Shown: positions 5,568-11,188 of the stretch, in pieces
Position numbering within the stretch: the first letter of the stretch is position 1
How the letters are laid out: each line of letters begins with the position of its first letter
Assembly (NCBI GenBank): GCA_902782955.1
Contig: CACZPD010000264.1
Span: 1 to 11,188 of the forward strand
Length of the DNA stretch: 11,188 nucleotides
Reading direction: 5' to 3'
Origin: an uncultured Erysipelotrichaceae bacterium
GTDB lineage: Bacteria > Bacillota_I > Bacilli_A > Erysipelotrichales > Erysipelotrichaceae
Program-made: the position numbers and the translations under genes
The notes under the pieces: model-generated
Databases searched by the model: none
What the model was told of the DNA's origin: nothing
The model's input: the letters and a program-made list of their open reading frames with translations, nothing else

Positions 5568-6356
5568 TTATTCTTCAACATAAATGCCAAAATACTCTTC
5601 GAATGTGATGTTTTTATCCTTTTTATGCATCTTTTTCGCTGTTTTTGTGCCGACATAGCGGTAATGCCACGGCTGGAAAGACAGTCCGGTGATGTATTTT
5701 TTCCCTTTCGGGAAACGCAGGATATACCCGTATTTATATGCGTTTTTGGACATCCATTTGTATACATCCGTATCCGCGAATTCCTCATTCAGCTGGGCGC
5801 CTGATGGATCATTTGTGATATCGATGGACAAGCCGGTCTGGTGCTCGGAACAGCCTCCTTTTTCCACCAGGGCGGAAGCACGCGCTTCCCCGAGCAGGGA
5901 GACATAGCTGGCATACAGCTCTTCCTGGTTTTTGTAGGAACGGTATCCGGCGGTCAGATAGATATCGATGTCATCTTCCTTTGCGGCTTTGAGCATCTCC
6001 TGCGCCTTTTTTCCCGCTTCCTTACGCAGTTCGATCGCTGCGCCTGTGCTCGGGATATTGATCTTGGACATATCATCAGGCACATAATCGGCGGGAAGGG
6101 GGTGTGCTTCATTCACATACAGCAGGATGCTGGAACGGGAAGTCAGCTCTTCCGGCAGTTCATTTGTCCAGTGTCCTTTTTTCCCTTCTTCCGTACCCGG
6201 TGTGCTCACCGGTTCCGGCAGCGGGGGATACAGCTTCTGTAAAATCGATTCCTTGTTGAAACGGACATACAGGGAAAGACACAGGAAAAGGGACAGGATC
6301 CCGATGATCCATGTGACGAGCTGATAGCGGCTGATCTGTTTTTTTCTGTTTTCCAT
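5568..6356 (-). CDS. Membrane-anchored VanY/LdcB-type D,D- or L,D-carboxypeptidase (M15B), altered active site
   Basis: M15B enzymes trim the D-Ala or tetrapeptide end of peptidoglycan stems outside the membrane, using a zinc ion. With the start chosen here (262 residues) there is a short cytoplasmic end, one membrane helix (about 12-31), a Pro-rich linker, and a catalytic domain with TAGYRS (135-140), the zinc motif SEHQTGLSIDI (170-180; His172, Asp179) and QPWHYRYVG (229-237; His231). The usual form of the last motif is EPWH, where the Glu is the catalytic base; here it is Gln229 (codon CAG). ATG at 6354-6356 was chosen because a TATAAT (6372-6377) would place the transcript start close to or past the alternatives at 6366-6368 (ATG) and 6393-6395 (TTG). 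None of the starts has a ribosome binding site. It may be a weak, inactive or binding-only homologue. Confidence 0.85.
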   Translation of the reverse strand: MENRKKQISRYQLVTWIIGILSLFLCLSLYVRFNKESILQKLYPPLPEPVSTPGTEEGKKGHWTNELPEELTSRSSILLYVNEAHPLPADYVPDDMSKINIPSTGAAIELRKEAGKKAQEMLKAAKEDDIDIYLTAGYRSYKNQEELYASYVSLLGEARASALVEKGGCSEHQTGLSIDITNDPSGAQLNEEFADTDVYKWMSKNAYKYGYILRFPKGKKYITGLSFQPWHYRYVGTKTAKKMHKKDKNITFEEYFGIYVEE

Positions 6357-6371
6357 GACCGAATTCATTGT

Positions 6372-6404
6372 ATTATATATGCACCGCTCTTGCAAAAGAG
6401 TGCA
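6372..6404. promoter_or_regulatory. Divergent regulatory region with imperfect palindrome
   Basis: Between the peptidase gene and the plus-strand operon lies an imperfect palindrome: TGCA (6380-6383), CTCTT (6387-6391), loop GCAA, AAGAG (6396-6400), TGCA (6401-6404), with a 3-nt CCG bulge on one side. Read towards the peptidase gene, a perfect TATAAT -10 (6372-6377) sits beside it, but the -35 would fall inside the palindrome and matches the consensus poorly (CTCTTT). This suggests control by a DNA-binding regulator. For the plus-strand operon I see TATTAT (6420-6425) but no good -35. Confidence 0.45.
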
Positions 6405-6450
6405 TGTTCTGTGGTATCGTATTATTACTATAAAAAAATAAGGAGGATTT

Positions 6451-7326
6451 ATGGGAATTCTTAATATATTGCTGTATGTACTGCTGATCTACATGGTTTA
6501 CAGATCATACACATTAAGCAAAAAAACAAAGAAGAACAGGGAACTGATCAACATCATCGTTCACGCTGAAGACCCTGATACCTATTTCGAACAGCTGGAT
6601 GCCTATATCGAAAGGGAACAGGAACCGCAGTATGTTGCCAAGGCAAAAGTCCTGCGTCTGTGGGGATGTATCCTGCATGACCGCATGGATTCCTTTGCGG
6701 AAGGCCTGCAGGATGTGAATATCGATGACATGATCCAGCCGGACAAATCCGGAAATCCGTCCGTTGAAGTGAATGAGGATTCCTTCTTCTACCTGTATCT
6801 GGCAATGCCGAATATGCTGCACTACAAGGGTATGGAAGAAACACGCGCCCTGGTCAGGGAAAAACTGGCACCGTATACGGATAAACTGTCGAACCAGCTG
6901 GTCGTTGCCCTCGCTGAAGCCTGTGATGACTTCTATGACAACAAGAACGACAGGGGCAGGGAATTCTTCAACAAGGTACTGGAAGGGGATTATGCCGGAT
7001 ACGCATATTCCAAATCCCTGATCCGTCTGTATAAGATGATCATCAGCGCCAACCTGTACAAGCTGGCGGAAGAAGAAAACGATACGGAAAAACTGGATGA
7101 ACTCAAAGGCTCAGTTGAAGAGTTTGCCAAGTCCGGTGTCGGCGCAAGATGGCTGAACAGCATCGGTGTAAAGCTGGAAAGCACGGAAACAGAAGAAGAA
7201 AAACCTGCTCTGGATGACTACAAGGCAGCGGAAGCGCCTGCGGAGGAAGAAGAAAAAGAGGAAAGACCTTCCCTGGATGATTTCCGTCCGGCGCCGCCGA
7301 TCGAGAAAAAGGAAGAAGAGGAATGA
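6451..7326 (+). CDS. Unrecognised membrane-anchored protein with acidic tail
   Basis: I do not recognise the family. The 291-residue product starts with one hydrophobic helix (about 3-20), followed by a basic stretch KKTKKNR (24-30), so it is probably anchored with the rest in the cytoplasm. The middle (about 30-245) is predicted by eye to be mostly helical, with a solenoid or TPR-like flavour but no clear repeat signature. The tail (about 246-291) is very rich in Glu and Pro/Ala and contains two related motifs, PALDDY (252-257) and PSLDDF (273-278), 21 residues apart. ATG at 6451 follows AGGAGG (6441-6446) at 4 nt. Its TGA overlaps the pth ATG (ATGA, 7323-7326), so the two are translationally coupled. 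The link to pth and mfd suggests a housekeeping role, possibly at the membrane, but that is an inference. Confidence 0.85.
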   Translation: MGILNILLYVLLIYMVYRSYTLSKKTKKNRELINIIVHAEDPDTYFEQLDAYIEREQEPQYVAKAKVLRLWGCILHDRMDSFAEGLQDVNIDDMIQPDKSGNPSVEVNEDSFFYLYLAMPNMLHYKGMEETRALVREKLAPYTDKLSNQLVVALAEACDDFYDNKNDRGREFFNKVLEGDYAGYAYSKSLIRLYKMIISANLYKLAEEENDTEKLDELKGSVEEFAKSGVGARWLNSIGVKLESTETEEEKPALDDYKAAEAPAEEEEKEERPSLDDFRPAPPIEKKEEEE

Positions 7327-7919
7327 AACTGATCGCAGGACTCGGCAATCCGGGAAAAGAATATGCAAAGACAAGGCATAATGCCGGATTCATGGTTCTG
7401 GACAGGCTGGCAGAGAAGTGCGGCGCAGGCATTCCTTCCGTAAAGTGGAATGCCGAGATACGCAAAGTACGCATTGGCAGTGAGAATGTGCTCCTGATGA
7501 AGCCGCTCACATACATGAACGAATCCGGAAAAGCTGTCGTACAGGCAGTGAACTACTACCATATCGAACCGGAAGACATCCTGGTCATCCATGATGACAT
7601 GGACCTGCCTACCGGCAACGTACGCATACGGAAAAACGGATCCAGCGGCGGCCAGAAGGGCATGCAGTCAATTATTGACCATCTTGCCACGAAGAATATT
7701 GCCCGCATCCGCATCGGGGTAGGCCACAGCGAGCCCGGCAATCATAAAGTCGTGCCGGACTGGGTGCTGTCACCTGTGCCGAAAGCGGAAAAGGACCTGT
7801 TTGACACAGCGGTGGAAGATGCCGCACAGGCTGCGTATGCATGGATCGATGAACCCATGGAAAACGTCATGTCCAGATACAACATCAGAATAAGACCGGA
7901 AAAGGAGGAAACCTTATAA
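7323..7919 (+). CDS. pth: Peptidyl-tRNA hydrolase
   Basis: Pth cleaves the ester bond between peptide and tRNA in peptidyl-tRNAs that drop off the ribosome, recycling tRNA. The 198-residue product is normal length. It shows GLGNPG (6-11; Asn9), RHNAGF (18-23; catalytic His19), LTYMNESG (62-69; Asn66) and HDDMDLP (90-96; catalytic Asp). The segment GSSGGQKGM (106-114) aligns with GSxGGHNGM of most Pth, so the conserved His-Asn pair appears as Gln111-Lys112 (Asn114 in Escherichia coli numbering). The start overlaps the previous gene by 4 bp (ATGA), with Glu codons GAAGAAGAGGA just upstream acting as a weak ribosome binding site. mfd follows closely; AGGAGG near the end of pth (7903-7908) probably serves it. 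The pth-mfd pair is a common Firmicute arrangement. Confidence 0.96.
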   Translation: MKLIAGLGNPGKEYAKTRHNAGFMVLDRLAEKCGAGIPSVKWNAEIRKVRIGSENVLLMKPLTYMNESGKAVVQAVNYYHIEPEDILVIHDDMDLPTGNVRIRKNGSSGGQKGMQSIIDHLATKNIARIRIGVGHSEPGNHKVVPDWVLSPVPKAEKDLFDTAVEDAAQAAYAWIDEPMENVMSRYNIRIRPEKEETL

Positions 7920-7936
7920 CAGGAAGAGATTCCGGT

Positions 7937-11188
<3,252 letters not shown>

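Noticed and set aside
6357..6395. Longer N-terminus of the peptidase from ATG 6366-6368 or TTG 6393-6395
   Set aside because: Neither has a ribosome binding site, and both lie at or upstream of the expected transcript start from the TATAAT at 6372-6377.

Overview
The window looks like a chromosomal origin region from a low-to-moderate GC Firmicute. The gene set (dnaA, dnaN, rpmH, rnpA, yidC, jag), the lipoprotein-type YidC, the AGGAGG ribosome binding sites and the sigma-A type promoters support this. The Erysipelotrichia are my best guess, but that is an inference from general flavour, not a demonstrated placement.

Layout. Positions 1-1583 hold the start of dnaN (cut by the window edge) and complete dnaA, both on the minus strand. 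DnaA boxes lie between them. Positions 1584-2087 are an AT-rich, gene-free oriC with many DnaA boxes in both orientations, a perfect 24-bp palindrome and a short repeat next to each consensus box. Positions 2088-6356 are a minus-strand block: a malic enzyme with its terminator, then (in order of transcription) rpmH, rnpA, yidC and jag under a clear sigma-A promoter, and a membrane-anchored VanY/LdcB-type peptidase. A divergent regulatory region with an imperfect palindrome separates this block from a plus-strand operon: an unrecognised membrane-anchored acidic protein, pth (peptidyl-tRNA hydrolase) and mfd (transcription-repair coupling factor, cut by the right edge).

How it fits together. 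dnaA, dnaN and oriC start replication. rpmH, rnpA, yidC and jag serve ribosome assembly, tRNA maturation and membrane protein insertion. pth and mfd deal with stalled translation and stalled transcription. In most Firmicutes the rpmH operon points away from oriC. Here it points towards oriC, with a malic enzyme gene between jag and the origin, so the block looks inverted and would be transcribed head-on to the rightward fork.

I see no dramatic new system. The best leads are molecular: a YidC with Asn where the conserved groove Arg should be, a VanY-like enzyme with Gln in place of the catalytic Glu, a Pth with a changed His-Asn pair, a possible non-standard ATA start for mfd, an rnpA without a ribosome binding site behind a terminator hairpin, and a second repeat family in oriC. 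There are no tRNAs, rRNAs, CRISPR arrays or insertion sequences that I can see.
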